Shown here one piece after another: positions 26,401 through 40,700 of a stretch of DNA of 64,000 nt. Numbering within the stretch: position 1 is the stretch's first letter; each line of letters opens with the position of its first letter. Below the pieces are notes generated by a model, which had not been told where the DNA came from, did no database searches, and saw only the letters and a program-made list of their open reading frames with translations. The translations under genes were made by a program, and so were the position numbers. The stretch is from Alitta virens. Taxonomy: Eukaryota; Annelida; Polychaeta; Phyllodocida; Nereididae. The DNA is taken from contig OW028581.1 of assembly GCA_932294295.1 (NCBI GenBank), positions 40,053,495 to 40,117,494 of the forward strand, written 5' to 3'.

Positions 26401-29400
26401 TTAGCCTAATGCTTACAATTCTACCCCTTTGATCATTGTTGATAGTGAAAATTGACATTATTTCACACGAGTCAGTTTCTAAAAATAAATTACCTATATG
26501 CATTACTATTATATACTAGGCTCATTATACTTAAGTATGGATACATCCTACCCCCTGTCTATCCTTTGATGTTATTTGATGGTAACTGATCAAATCTCTC
26601 ACTACTTCATCTTATGACTCATCTGTTTGGATCTAAAAATACTCTATAACAGCAACATGATCATACATGCTGAACAAAAAATAACTCTGGTCTCTATAAA
26701 TAAAGAGAGAGAAACATTTTATCATTCAGAAATGGAAAGTTACACAGATAAAATCAGTCTTAAAAAGCTTACTGTTACTTTCAATACTGAGAAAAACATA
26801 ATTCATCCAATAACTCCTGATGATGAAAGTAGAAATGGCATAATTTGGCAACTTGAAGCTATGAGGAGATTGAATGAAGAAGGAACAAAGGATCATGACC
26901 CAAATGAAGAGACTGGTATGAGTCATTCACTGCAGGTCATCTAAGGTCATCCACTGTAGGTCATCTAAGGTCATCAAGTATGCTGCATGTCCAGACTTGT
27001 TTGACCCTCCCATAGACCAATCAAATTACACACTAATCTCATCCAATCAGAATACTTCATTTCCACTTCTGATTACTATAAAAAGATGATCCATCTTGCC
27101 AGATCTTCAATATCAGCATGGCAAAACGATCTTTATTTGATGATAACTCAAGAGTTAAAGCTCCAAGACTTTTACCTTACCATATCAAGGAGATTCAGCA
27201 TAGAGTTGCCAGGAGATATGGCTATGAAGAAAGGAACTTCAGAGCAACCTTTGATCAGCAATACATGGGTCATAGATTGATAGACATACAACAACAACTT
27301 GAGGACATGTTTCAAGATGTAGTTGACAAGGCAACAGAGAGACATGGACCACATGATAAGGCAAGAGTTGTCATACAGCACAATGATCTCAGACAGGATA
27401 TTGTTATTCATATGAGACCTGAATCCCTCATCACTGGAAAGACCATTATGGACCGCATGGAAAAAGTGCTACAGTCTGATGAGAGTCTCAGTGTTGACAA
27501 TTCTTTCCATGTTAATTTTGGTATTTTTCATCCTGACAAAGGTGGAGGCAGTCCTATCATCACTATTCCAGAAATACCAAATGATACTACAGGTGTTGCC
27601 AGATCCATCATTGTCTGCATGGCCAAACTAAGGAAAGACCCACTTTTTAACAACCTAATCAGAGCAGATAAGGCACACCAACTAGGTGCTAATTCTCAAC
27701 TGGGAAGAGCAAGGAGAATACTCACCAAGCTACAACTCCCCTGGGACAGATCAATTGAGCTGTCACAATTATTCAAATTTGAAGATCACTTCAATGTTCA
27801 AATAATTGTTGTTGATGCTGACTACAACATCTTACACATGAATGAAACCAGAGAAAACAGAATATTTCTATACCAAGACAATGGCATGCATTCCATAATC
27901 AACATTGAAGGACTCCTTCCAAACAGAGAGATCTGTTTTAACTGCAAGATGTTTTACAAGAAGCAGTCTCATCATATTTTTCATTCTCAGAAACAACAAA
28001 AAAGACTACTCATCACCAGCACAAATACTCAAGACATGAACAGTTCTCTGTTTAGAAAGAAATGTATTGTAACCATTCCTGAGCTGCCTAATGATGTTAC
28101 CTGTGCTGCAAGAGCCATTGTCATATGCATGGCAAAACTTCAAGAAGATCCACAATATCACCATCTCATTGACCACCAAAGAGCTCACCGGCCTGGATCT
28201 AATTCACAGCTAAGTAGAGCCCTCCAGCTACTAAAAGAGGTCAAACTACCTGCTAACAGACAAATTGAAATTAGGGAATTTCACAAATTTGAAGACCATC
28301 TTGATGTACAGATTGTTGTAATAGACAAAACAGTAGGCCATGATGTTACATATGCAGGGAACCAGTCCAGGAAGTCCAAAATATTTCTCTACAAGGATGG
28401 AGACCATTTTCATGCAATAACAAACATACATGGTTTATTTGCTAGCAAAGAAATCTGCACAGCATGTCTCCAGTTTTATGGGAGAAATTCCACTCATCAC
28501 TGTTCACAAAGATGCCCTGTATGCAATAGAGAAGAATGTACCTGGGATGGCAAACTCCATTGCAAAGACTGCAACAGACTGTGTCGCAGTCCGCAATGCT
28601 ACCACACTCACAAGGAAACACAACAATATCAGAAGGGACCCAGGAAGGATCAAGACAAACTCTCCAGATGTGATATGTATTTCAAATGCACAAGCTGTAG
28701 GAAACTGCTCAACACATTATACCGAAGCAGAGAGGAGCATGTTTGCCATGAATGGCAATGTCAGTGCTGTAGTCTGTTCTTTGTAGGGGAGCACCACTGC
28801 TACATGAGATCAGCTGAGGCAAAACCAAGTACAGAGAAGTTCATATTTTTTGATTTTGAAGCAACACAGGATGAGGTCTTTCAATGTCAAGATGGTTACA
28901 TGCCCACTAAGAGGTCAACTTGTCAGACATGCACTGAAGACTATGTTTGCCCAACATGCCGTAGATGCAATAATTGTAACCTTTGGTACTGTGGGCTCTC
29001 TCAACATATACCAAATATGGTCATTGCACAGACTGAATGCTCAGAATGTACCGACCAACAGACACATTGCAACTCCTGTGGTGTACAATGTCACAACCAC
29101 AGCAAGAGTTCAACCTGCCCCAGCTGCTACAAGAAGGAGGTCATGTTCAAAGGACAAAATACTCTTGAAGACTTTGGACGCTGGTTATTTCATGAGAGCC
29201 ACAAAGGTTATACCTCAATGGCCCATTGTGGCAGTAATTATGATTTTGTTTTCCTTCAGCATTATCTGATCAATAATGGTATATTTCCCAAGATCATAAG
29301 GAATGGCACCAAGATTATCTACATGCATGTCCCAGGACTCAGTATGAGATTCATAGACTCCTACCGTTTCATGCCAATGGCTCTAAAAAAACTACCAAAG

Positions 29401-31671
29401 ACACTAGGCCTTTCTGCAGCACTAAACAAGGGGGACTTCCCACACAAATTCAATACTAGGGAACACTTCCAGCAGAGGCATTTTGCTAGTTACCCTGAAA
29501 TGCAATATTATTCCAGGGACATTGAAGCTGACTGGTACAGGAATAGAATAGGACCCTATGACATGCACAAGGACATGGAGGAATACTGCCGGACTGATGT
29601 TGAGATTCTCAGAAAGGCATCATTGACATTCAGAAAACTAATTAAAGATGTTACCTCTGTTGAAACTGATGATGGTATGCAAAGCACTGATCCTTTCTCA
29701 GAAGTTACAATTGCATCAACCTGCATGCAGATCTTCAGACAAAACTTCCTGGTAGAATATTATGATGCTACCCTGCAGGATAACAGTAAGGTCACTCTGA
29801 AGAAAAAGGGAGGCAATTATCACAATGGAACTGACACTGTGCCAGCAGGAGAAATCAAAGAAAAGCTATTTGAGGCTTCTGATATTGCACACATACCATC
29901 CAATGGCTATACTGCAAGAAACAACCACAGCTACAAGTCAATCCAGTGGCTAGAATATCTCAGTCATAAAAACAACATATCAATTCAACATGCTAGAAAC
30001 ACTGGGGAGTTCAAGGTAGACAAATATAGAATTGATGGAGCCAGTGAAAGTGGAGTACTCTATGAATTTTATGGTTGCCGTTGGCATGGATGTGCTACTT
30101 GTTTTCCTGATAGACATATAAGAGATAGGCCAGGAGGTTCTACCATGCAAGAACTCCATGACAAGACCATGAATAGAGAAGAATTTCTCAAGACCAGAGC
30201 CCCCAAGCTGGTGACAATATGGGAATGTCAATTTGACCAGCAGGTCAAGGAATCTCCAGTGATGAATGACTTTGTTTCCAAGCTTGACATACCCCAGAGG
30301 CTGGACATTAGATCTTCTTTTTTTGGAGGAAGGGTTATACCAGTATCTATCTACCACAAGGTGCAGCCGGGGGAGAAGATCCATTTCTACGACTTCACAA
30401 GTCTCTATTCATTCATAAACAAGTACAAGCCTCTACCTGTCCGGCACCCAAAGATAATAACCAGGGACTTTGATTATTCAATGGCATCTTACTTTGGTAT
30501 AGCCAAGTTGAAGATACTCCCACCGCAGTCTCTGTATCATGCTGTTCTACCTTACCGATGCAGAGGAAAACTGACATTTCCTCTCTGTAGGACATGCTGT
30601 GACAATGAAAACATCAAACCCTGTCAGTGTACAACAGATGAGAGAGCAATAACAGGGACCTACTGCACACCAGAGATTATGAAAGCAATAGAAAAAGGCT
30701 ACACTGTTCTCAAGATATATGAAGTATACCACTGGGAACAGACCTCTGACACCCTGTTTAGGGAATATGTGGACACCTTTCTCCGCATCAAGCAGGAATC
30801 CTCAGGAAAGCCCAGCTGGGTCAAGACTGATGCTGATATGGAGAGGTATATAGAGCAATACCAGACTGCTGAGGGAATCACTCTTATAAAAGAGAACATC
30901 AAACACAATCCAGGCCTACGGACTGTTGCAAAGCTAGCTCTCAATAGCTTTTGGGGTAAATTTGGTCAGAAACCCAACCAGACCAAGAATCATTATTTCA
31001 CAGATCCTGTCAAATTTAAAAGAATGATGAATGACCCCACAACAGAGATCATCAACATCCACATGGTCAATGAAGAGTGCCTAATGGTAGAAAGCAAGAG
31101 CAGAACAACCTTTGAGCCAGACAACCTGAAATCCAATGATGTGATAGCATCATTCACTACATGCTGGGCCAGACTTGAACTGTACAACCTCATTGACTTC
31201 CTTGGCCGCAGAGTTTTATACATGGACACTGATAGTGTTTTGTACACAGCCAAGGAGGGGGACCCTATGCCTCCCCTGGGGGACTTTTTAGGTCAACTCA
31301 CAGATGAACTACCTCAGGGTCAGTGGATCACTGAATTCATTTCTTCAGGACCAAAATCCTATGCCTACAGACTTACTGATGGTTCAGAATGTGTTAAGTT
31401 TAAAGGCCTAACCATCAACTCTTCTAATATACATATTGTCAATTTCCAAAGCATGCAGGATCTGATTAATCAAAAACTGACCATCAAGCTACCTCCTTAC
31501 AACCTTTTTACCAGGGATAAAGTTAATGGAGGTATCTTCAACAGAACAACCTACAAGACAGCTCATCTTGTCTTTGACAAAAGGATTTTGCTGGACAATT
31601 ATGTATCTGTACCATTTGGTTATCTTAGCATATAACTTGTTGTTAACATGTCAATTTGGGGGTAACCTCTG

Positions 31672-31704
<33 letters not shown>

Positions 31705-34700
31705 TTATTGCTTCTAATAAAAATGTTTATCTATAAAACTGTGTCGAGTACCTTTTTTGTGTCATTTCTAAATGGAGTCTCATTCAGTAAACACTGATGA
31801 CTTGAATATTCAGGGTAAAAAAGTTAACAAACACAAGATTATCTACTTTTCTCAAGTGATAGCACTCTACATTGTTATATTAAGCAGCATAGTCAACTTG
31901 TCACTCCAGCACCCACTCACCGAGCTGTGGGTCACTCTTTTGTCATCATCAATTTCGGTGTTACTGCCGGCACCATCCTATCGGACGCAGGCAAAAGATA
32001 GGACAGACAATGGATGATTACTTGAAATCCATTTATTACCAAACCAATAAAGCAGGAAGTTTCACGGGGATAACAAAATTTTGGCAAAGCATCAAAGCTG
32101 ATGGCAACCCACTCAGATTAAGATTTAAAGATGTCAGGGACTGGCAATCAAAACAGTACTCTTATTCCCTCCACAAACCTACCAAAGAGAAATTCCCAAG
32201 GGAAGCCATTTTAGTTGGGGAAATAAATGAAATCTGGGACTCTGATTTAATGGACATGCAAAAATTCAGTAGACAAAATGATGGGGTGAAATATCTGGCC
32301 ATATTCATTGATCTGTTTTCTCGATATTTAAGAATAGAGCCTATGAAGAGAAAAACTGGGGATGAAATGATAAAAGCCATGAAGAAAGTATTTACTAAAG
32401 ACAATGCACCCAGGACATTGAGGACTGATCAGGGGTCAGAATACAAAGCAAAACAAGTTCAAGAACTCCTATCATCTTTGGGTATACATCACATCATCAC
32501 ATACAATGTCTACCATGCAAATTATGCAGAGAGAGCCATCAGGACGGTCAAGGGCCGCTTGTTTCGTTATTTTACCCATCACCAGACCCACCGTTACATT
32601 GACAGCCTGGAGTCTCTGGTTCATAGTTACAATGATACCATTCACTCTTCCATCCGTATGCCTCCTTCTAAGGTCACACCTGAAAATCAACAAGAGCTGT
32701 ATGAGAAAATATATCTGCCAATAGAACTGAAGAGAGAAAACACTCCTGTCTATTACAAGTTTAAAATAGGCGATAAGGTTAGAGTTTCTTATGCAAGAAG
32801 ACCCTTTGACACAGGTTACGATAAAAAATGGTCTGAGGAATTATTTCTTATCCACAAACAAGTACGTTCACATCCACCCAGATACAGGCTGATTGACTTA
32901 CAGCAAGAAGAAATTAAAGGCAGTTTTTACGAACAGGAGCTGCAGATGGCTCATGTTGGGGATGATGACCTATATAAAGTAGAACGTGTACTCAGATACC
33001 GCATTAAAGGTGGTAAACGTCAGGGGTTAGTCAGCTGGCTGGGTTACCCTGCAAAATTCAACAGTTGGGTTGATGCAGATGAAATTAAAAATTATGAATG
33101 AGTTTTATGTTATTATCAACAGCTCTCAGAGTACAGATCTCTTTGAAAATACTCCTGCCAGCTTTAAAGTAAAGTTAAACAGACCTTTGAGACTGAAAGG
33201 CAGATGGATGGTGGGGCTTTGTCAATACGACTCTACCATTGTCGATCAAGTCTATGTGTGCAGTAACATATGTACGTCTACCATTGTTGGTTCCAATCAG
33301 CTCAGTATTTTACGACACATAACCAAAGACACCATAGACTATCAGCCTTTTTACACTGCAGTACCGCAAGACTTGATCGACATAGTCCATATATATTTAC
33401 TGAATGACCGCACTGAGAAGAAAATACGAGATAACGACGGCCTGACCCGCATCACCCTACACTTTGTATTAAAAGAATGAATTCAAGTCATCTTTAGTCA
33501 GTAATACAGAGGACTCAGTCATGAACACATATTACACAACTCAAGCAGACCGCCCCACCCCATTTGTGACAGATGGACTTAGACGTTATTCAGGGATGAA
33601 TAACCCCCCAGTACGTCATTGATACTCTCTCTGCTAAACAGGATCCTAAACAAGTGAAAGTTGAGCTGACCTCAAATATCAAGAAAACACTAGAACAGGC
33701 AAAAGAAGAAATGGTCATGGAAAATGGTGTATCAAAACTAAAGAGAAAGCCATCTGCCAAAAAGGTTTTGAAACGTAGGCAGACTACTGTATATAAAAAG
33801 ACTGGGACACAAATTAGATCACATCAGAAAAAGAAACCAAGCAAGCAACACACGAAACGAGGAAAGAGACAGCATCCAGATATCTTCAGCAATGGCAGTA
33901 AAAAGCGCAAGTTTGGCCGAGCTTGATTTGTTTTCCCCGCCGGTTGTGCAGACTGCTGTTGAGAGAGAATACAATACTGATTACCGCCCCATAACACAGC
34001 TATCCGATGAGGCTCCTGTGCTTTTTGATATCACTGAGCAGAAGCATTTTATTGATCTATACAACAGCCAGCTTTATGTTAAACTAAAAATTGTTAAAAA
34101 AGATGGTGCCGCTGTTACTACTGCCAAAAAAGTAATTCCAGTCAACAACATTCTACATAGCCTGTGGGAAAAAATCACAGTTACAATTGAAGGTAAAGAA
34201 GTCACCACAAGTAACAAAGCCTATCCCTATAAAGCCATGTTCAGTACGTTACTAAGTTATCAGAAAGACACCAAGGACAGTCAGCTTCAAGCACAGGGCT
34301 ACTTTAAAGATGACTCAAAGGATATGGACAAGATTACAGAAAATGTTGGAGGGGCCAGAAGAAACAAACTATTTCAAAAGTCAAACACTGTTGAGTTACA
34401 GGGGCCCCTCTATGAAGATGTGTTCATGCAGAAAAGATACTTACTCAACAATACCCGTTTGACCATCAAATTAGACAGGATGCCGCAAGAATTTATCTTG
34501 ATGAATCTTGAAACAGCAGTATCTTATAAGCTGACATTGCAGGATGTGGTATTCAAAGCAAGAATGGTTGATCTTGACCCCAGTGTTCAATACTCTATAG
34601 CTAGGACACTGGAAACCCAGCCAGCATTGTACCCTTACACTCGTAGGGAGATCAGAGTGGAAAACCTACCTATTGGTTTTACATCAGGGACCCTGGAAAA

Positions 34701-37700
34701 TATCTTTCCCAACCAGCTTCCTTCAAGAATTATTACAGCCCTAGTACCTGCTAAAGCATACAATGGAGATGTGAAACAAAACCCATTCAATTTTAAGCCA
34801 TTTGATCTAAACAGGATATCACTAACTGTCAATGGTACCACCATAGCAACTTACACTCCAACCTTTGATGATGAGGGCACAGGGGTAGCACCCAGCTACC
34901 TAAGTCTTTATGAGGCATTCAAAGAGCTTGGTAATGATTTTTCAAATGACATTAATTTGTCAGACTATAGCAGGAGTTATGCATTGTATGCATTTAACAT
35001 AAAACCTACATTCAGAAGTTCCACTTTGCCTGACCAAGGCCACACCAGACTGTCCATCAGCTTTAAAACTGCACTCACGGAGGCTGCATGTCTCTTGATC
35101 CATGCTGAGACACCTGCTCTCATGGAGATATCCAGTACCAGGAATGTCATTCTGAAATAAAAGACAATACACATGGTCAACCCTAACCATTTGACATGGA
35201 GAGACCGAACATTGTAGATATCTCTTTTGCAGAAGAACATAGTGATGTGCCAGAATCCTGGAAGACAATGTCACAAGACAAAGTCCTCATACTATTTCCA
35301 AGTCCAAGTAACATAATTATTTCTTCACCGACGCAAGGAGGCAAGACCTCGTTTGTCTACCGCTTACTAAAGCATGATTTATTTCAACAGACTCCAAAAA
35401 ATATCATGTACTGTTACAACAGTACTTGGCAGCAAAAGTTTGACAAGATGCAGGAAGAAATTGATAATATTACATTTCATCATGGTATGCCAAGTGATGG
35501 TGATTTAGAAGACTTTCAAACATCGAGTAATGACCACAAGCTACTAGTCCTAGATGACCTAATGACTCATGCATCCGATGCCGATTCAATACTAAAGCTT
35601 TTTACTGTAGGCACCCATCACAATCACTGTACAGTGATTTTGCTAACTCACAACATCTTTGTCAAATCAAAGCATGGTCGAAGTCTAAGTCTCAATACTC
35701 AAGTCTTTATCTTAATGGCCAATACCAGAGACATACTGCAGGTGAAGACTCTAGGTAGACAAATTGACATCCCTAAGCTGAGCGATGCATATAGCCTAGC
35801 CACACCAAGACCATACACATACTTTATCATAGATTTACACAATCACACTCCACAAAATTTACGGCTCAGGTCACATATTTTTCCTGATGATGATCTAACT
35901 ACGGTATATAAAGCACAGTAACTGCACAAAACATCTCATTTTCACCATGAGTGCAGTGAAGAAGAATCTGAGCTTCATCAAGCTGTTATTCACTGCCGAT
36001 GCCGGTCAAAGGACTGTCTTACTCCAAACAATAAGTAGACCTCAATCAGAAGCCCTTCGTCAGATCGTACGCAACATCTTGGAAGGAGGGTTGGTCATTT
36101 CTCAACCTGCAGTGAGAGAACTGAAAAGATACAGTGGTGATTTGCGGAAATTAGCAAATAGTAAGGAGAAAGGCAGAAGAGGACTTTGCTTAAAATTAAA
36201 AAGGGCCTGGCCCAAAGTACTGAAAGCTGTGTTTCCTCAATTACAGTTACTGGAATGAAGTTTTTTGTTATACCTGTGTCAACTTATAATAAATTGAAGT
36301 CACAAGTCAAAGATGATATCCAGCCACCCAAGACCTCAGAAGTAATGGAACACATTGAAGAAAAGTCTGAAGGCGGTGAGGATGATTTTATACTTGAATC
36401 ATTCTCCAAGTCTACAAAAGAAAAAGCATCCAGATTACTAAGTTATCTAAAACGTTACTCATCCATCATATCATGGTCTCCAAATGGCAATGTCAATATT
36501 AATACAAAGATTTTACCAAACACAAACATTGTAGATCTTGTCCGTACAGCTGTCAATGGGACCAGAAAAAAACCAGTTGGCTGGATACAGTTTCACCAAG
36601 TACTGAAGCACATCAATACTCCCTTGTCTCTAATTTCAACATCTCCTCCAGGTACACCTGCAAAAACATCAAAGTGGCTGATACATTAAGTCCAAAAGAG
36701 AGAGGAGAGAGAGGGGGCCCCCCCCGCCGGCCGCACACCATGGGACCGGACTCAGGCACGGGCGCGAGCGCGTGCCAGAGGCCGGATTCCATTGATCGTT
36801 TCAGAACACTTACTACAAGTTGACCTGAAATGACCTCAGCCATGTTGGTCAAGTCATGGATCCTTCTACTGACCAATGAAATCACTTTCTTAAAATAGCA
36901 AACAAAACAGATTGACCTGAAATGACCTCAGCCATGCAGGTCAAGTCATGGATCCTTCTACTGGCCAATGACATCACTTTCTAAAAATAGCAAACCAATC
37001 AGACTGAACTCACCAGCAGCTGAGATGAGTATTTAAGCAGCTGTGATCATCTATTGATCACTATCAAGATGGCTATAGTAAATGATGTGGTCTATTTTGA
37101 GGAGGACTTAGGTAGAGGTTACAGAGTTTCATACAAGGAATATCATGGCAAAATGCTGCTACATCTAAGAATGTATGAATACTCACTTCCAACCAAAAAA
37201 GGAGTCTGTCTTTCTCCAAAGGATGCCAAAGTTCTGATGAATCTATCACCAAGAGTTCTAGCAGCATTGGAGGCTAAAGAAGAACTTGAACTGTTCATAA
37301 ATGATGACATCAAACTCAGGGTGACAGACTATGGCACAGCTGACATTAGATTGTTTTGGGTACCACCTGGTGACATTGAAAAAGTACCTACTAAATGTGG
37401 AGTAAATCTGAAGAAAGGAGAATTTGAACAACTATCTAATATAATGAACATTAACAGACACTTTTTTATGTACTGATATGTGAAAATAAACTGATTTAAA
37501 TATATGAAATGAATTTGTGTTTTTTTTTACTTACCTTTGTACAGTGAGTGATAATAGGTCAAAAATTGTTTTCCGGTTTGACATCTATACTGCTGACTCT
37601 TGGAGTGGACTGTAGTTGAATCTCTAAATTGTCTGACGATGGTTTAGTGTGTCAACAAGTCATTTGACACTAATTTCGTACTTTGGAGTCATCTCAATGC

Positions 37701-40700
37701 CAAAACACATGTTCAGCCTGTTCACTCAAAAAGCCTTTAGCAATGTCAAGGTCGTTTGGCACAAATGCTGTAGATGGAGCCACTAGTACCTCACAAATAC
37801 TCATAGCAACTCAAGCGCCACCTGTACTGATATTTCCCAAGCGTACAGTTTGATCAATACAGCGATAAATGACACATCATTAGAACCGCAATACAAAGCG
37901 TAACTAGCAAATCAAATTTAGTGAAGATCTGACAGGTAGAAACCGGGAAAAGTTTGATTATAGTACAAATTCAGTCCAGACAAAATCCCCCTCCCTGTCT
38001 ATGTTATTGCATGCAATCAAAGGTATATATAAAAAAAAACATGTAAAAACATTTTTCTCATTTAAAAATTAAATTAATAACTAAATATCACAGCTGTGTT
38101 CATGGTCTGCTCTCTTTGGAGGGTTTGGTGGCCTTGAAAAAGGCCGAAAAATTAAAAAGATGATCAGTTTCTTCTTACTGGTACACCAAGTATCTGACCA
38201 AGTGGTACAAGATGGCCATGAATAAGAGCTCTTCTTAATTCATTCCTCTCCTGAAGAAGCCCGGTCAATATTTGTTCCATTTCTTTCTTTGCAATCTTTG
38301 CAGTAAGTAGCACATTTCTTGTTGAAATAGAAACTCTGCTACCATTCTGTTTCCTAATCACAAAGAACTTACTCCTGCAGAATGGACATACAGGAGCTAG
38401 CCTCGGATTGTTAACTCCATTCATAACTGCAGATGTTACATTTCCAATGAAAATGTGCTCAGCACAAGACTGGCATACCTTCATTTCCATGCTATCAGTT
38501 GAACAGCATGAATATGTCACCTGTTGTCGGTTTTCACAGCAAATTAAGCACAACATGTTCAGTTGTTGAGATGCTGGTCCCTAGTGATGAAAGTTACCCT
38601 GCAAGTGGGTAGGTGGGGGGGGGGGGTTTTTTTGGGGGGGGGGGGGGGTGGGTGGGGGGCACAGCAGGTGGGGTAGGTGAGAGAGGATTAGTAAGATGAA
38701 AGGTCAGTGAGGGGGTACTTGTGGGTGTGACAATGCCTATTTCATTGGCTAAAATATGACTAGGCGTGTGGTTCTCAAGTACAACTATTAGGCCATATTT
38801 GTATTTGTTTTTTTTTTGGGGGGGGGGGGAGGGAGAATTTCGGCAGGTGGGGTAGGTGAGAGAGGATTAGTAAGATGAAAGGTCAGTGGGGGAGGTACTT
38901 GTGGGTGTGACAATGTCTATTTCATTGACTAAAATATGACTAGGGGTGTGGTTCTCAAATACAACTATTAGGCCATATTTGTTTTTTTTTGTTTTTTTTT
39001 TTTGGGGGGGGGGAGGGGAGAATTTTTTGCTGAAAAATGAGATGATGGCTCATTCTGTTTTTTGCAATAACTGAAAATGGCTGGTTTTTCTGAATCCTTT
39101 GCCCATCATGTTTCTTCCAGACACATGAACACAATGGATAATAAGAGTCAGTTCTTTGATTGGATCAGCATGGAAATGGTGATGGGATGGTCCATACAAG
39201 CTGTGCAAGATGGGAAATGGATTGAGACAGATAAAGACAACAAGTCTGTCTATTCAAAATGTCTGTATGAGGAGATCGGTCGGTTGAGGCATTCTCGGAT
39301 CATAACTGATGTAATCAGTGTGGTTACCAACTATCAGGAATTTATTATTACGGCGTACCCTGATCACCAAAGAAAGTTTCATTATTAGGTCTTTTTCAAG
39401 ACTATCAAAATCACCATCCATAGGCCTTTTTCAAGGCCACCAAATCCTCCAAAGAGAGCAGACCATGAACACATGTTGTTGCTGACACAAAATATCATGT
39501 CTTGTGAAACTTATTTTTAATACAGTAGTATCTAATGCACTGAAATTTAGTAAGTATAATGAGGTAGAAATTAAGGTAGTGAGAGTAGACATGTGAATCT
39601 TTTAAAACACTATTTTATTAAGAAAAAAATATATATATATATATATAAATTCCATGTACATTAAAAAAAAATTTTTTATCGCATCTTCTTCATTTTTTCT
39701 GTGGCATCTTTGGATGCTTGCCTCTGACTCCTTCTCCTTATATCTGAAAGCAGCAGTGTAATAGATTTTAGTTTGGCTGTAAATACTGTGAAGTATAACC
39801 ATTTGATCATTATTAAACAGTTTTGGTGTTAAAAACTTCACAACTCAAAAGTATCCATTAATGTGTATTATTGACTGATTTTGATGTGATTAAGTATTAG
39901 GGATACATATATATAACAAGGTAAATGTAACACTAACCACTCCCATCACTTCCAGTCTCAGATCTATCATCACACACGAGCACAGGTCCCATAGCTCCAA
40001 GTACAACTGATAAAAAAAAAGTTTATTATCAGTCATTGTCATAATGAAAACAGAGTGTTACATGAACAGTATTTATATACAGATTTCTGAAGTAGTTTCT
40101 TTGAAAAAGCAAAATAAACAAATCTTAAACTGAATCATCAAATGAAATTTGGGACAAAATGTTTTATTATCCATAGCAGCATATGCAATAATTTGTCCAA
40201 TTGACATATATAAGTACTAAATTACCGTTATCATTGGGCTGTACATCTATCAAAGGATTCATGAATAGGGTGTTGTCAGGATTGTCAATCGATTGCATGT
40301 TGACCAAAGAAATGTCGTCATCAAGTCTCTGATATACCTGCATCCTATGTCTTCTCCTCACTGAAAAAGGACAACAACAAAGTTACTTTTTGGCTTTTTT
40401 TTTTCTCATTATTCATATTCACATATTATAGCCCTGAGGTCTACAGTCAGTACTTATTACTTGGTAAATGTATTATATGTAACATCTATATAGTCTCACC
40501 TTTACAACAGATGATACAGGCAACCAGGATGCAGAGGACTACACTGCTGCCAGCAATACATGATATCAGACTGACATTCCTCGTGCTCCACCCTGACGAA
40601 TGGTGTGTCCCAGACTCTACTGTCGTGACAATAGTGGTGGTGGTGACGGTAGTTGATCCACTTCTTCTTGTTGTCGTGCTGGCTGTAGTTGAAGACTTGA

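Noticed and set aside
28430..29269. Plus-strand frames of 118 and 139 codons inside polB
   Set aside because: Out-of-frame readings of the polymerase gene, Cys-rich only because the real frame is.
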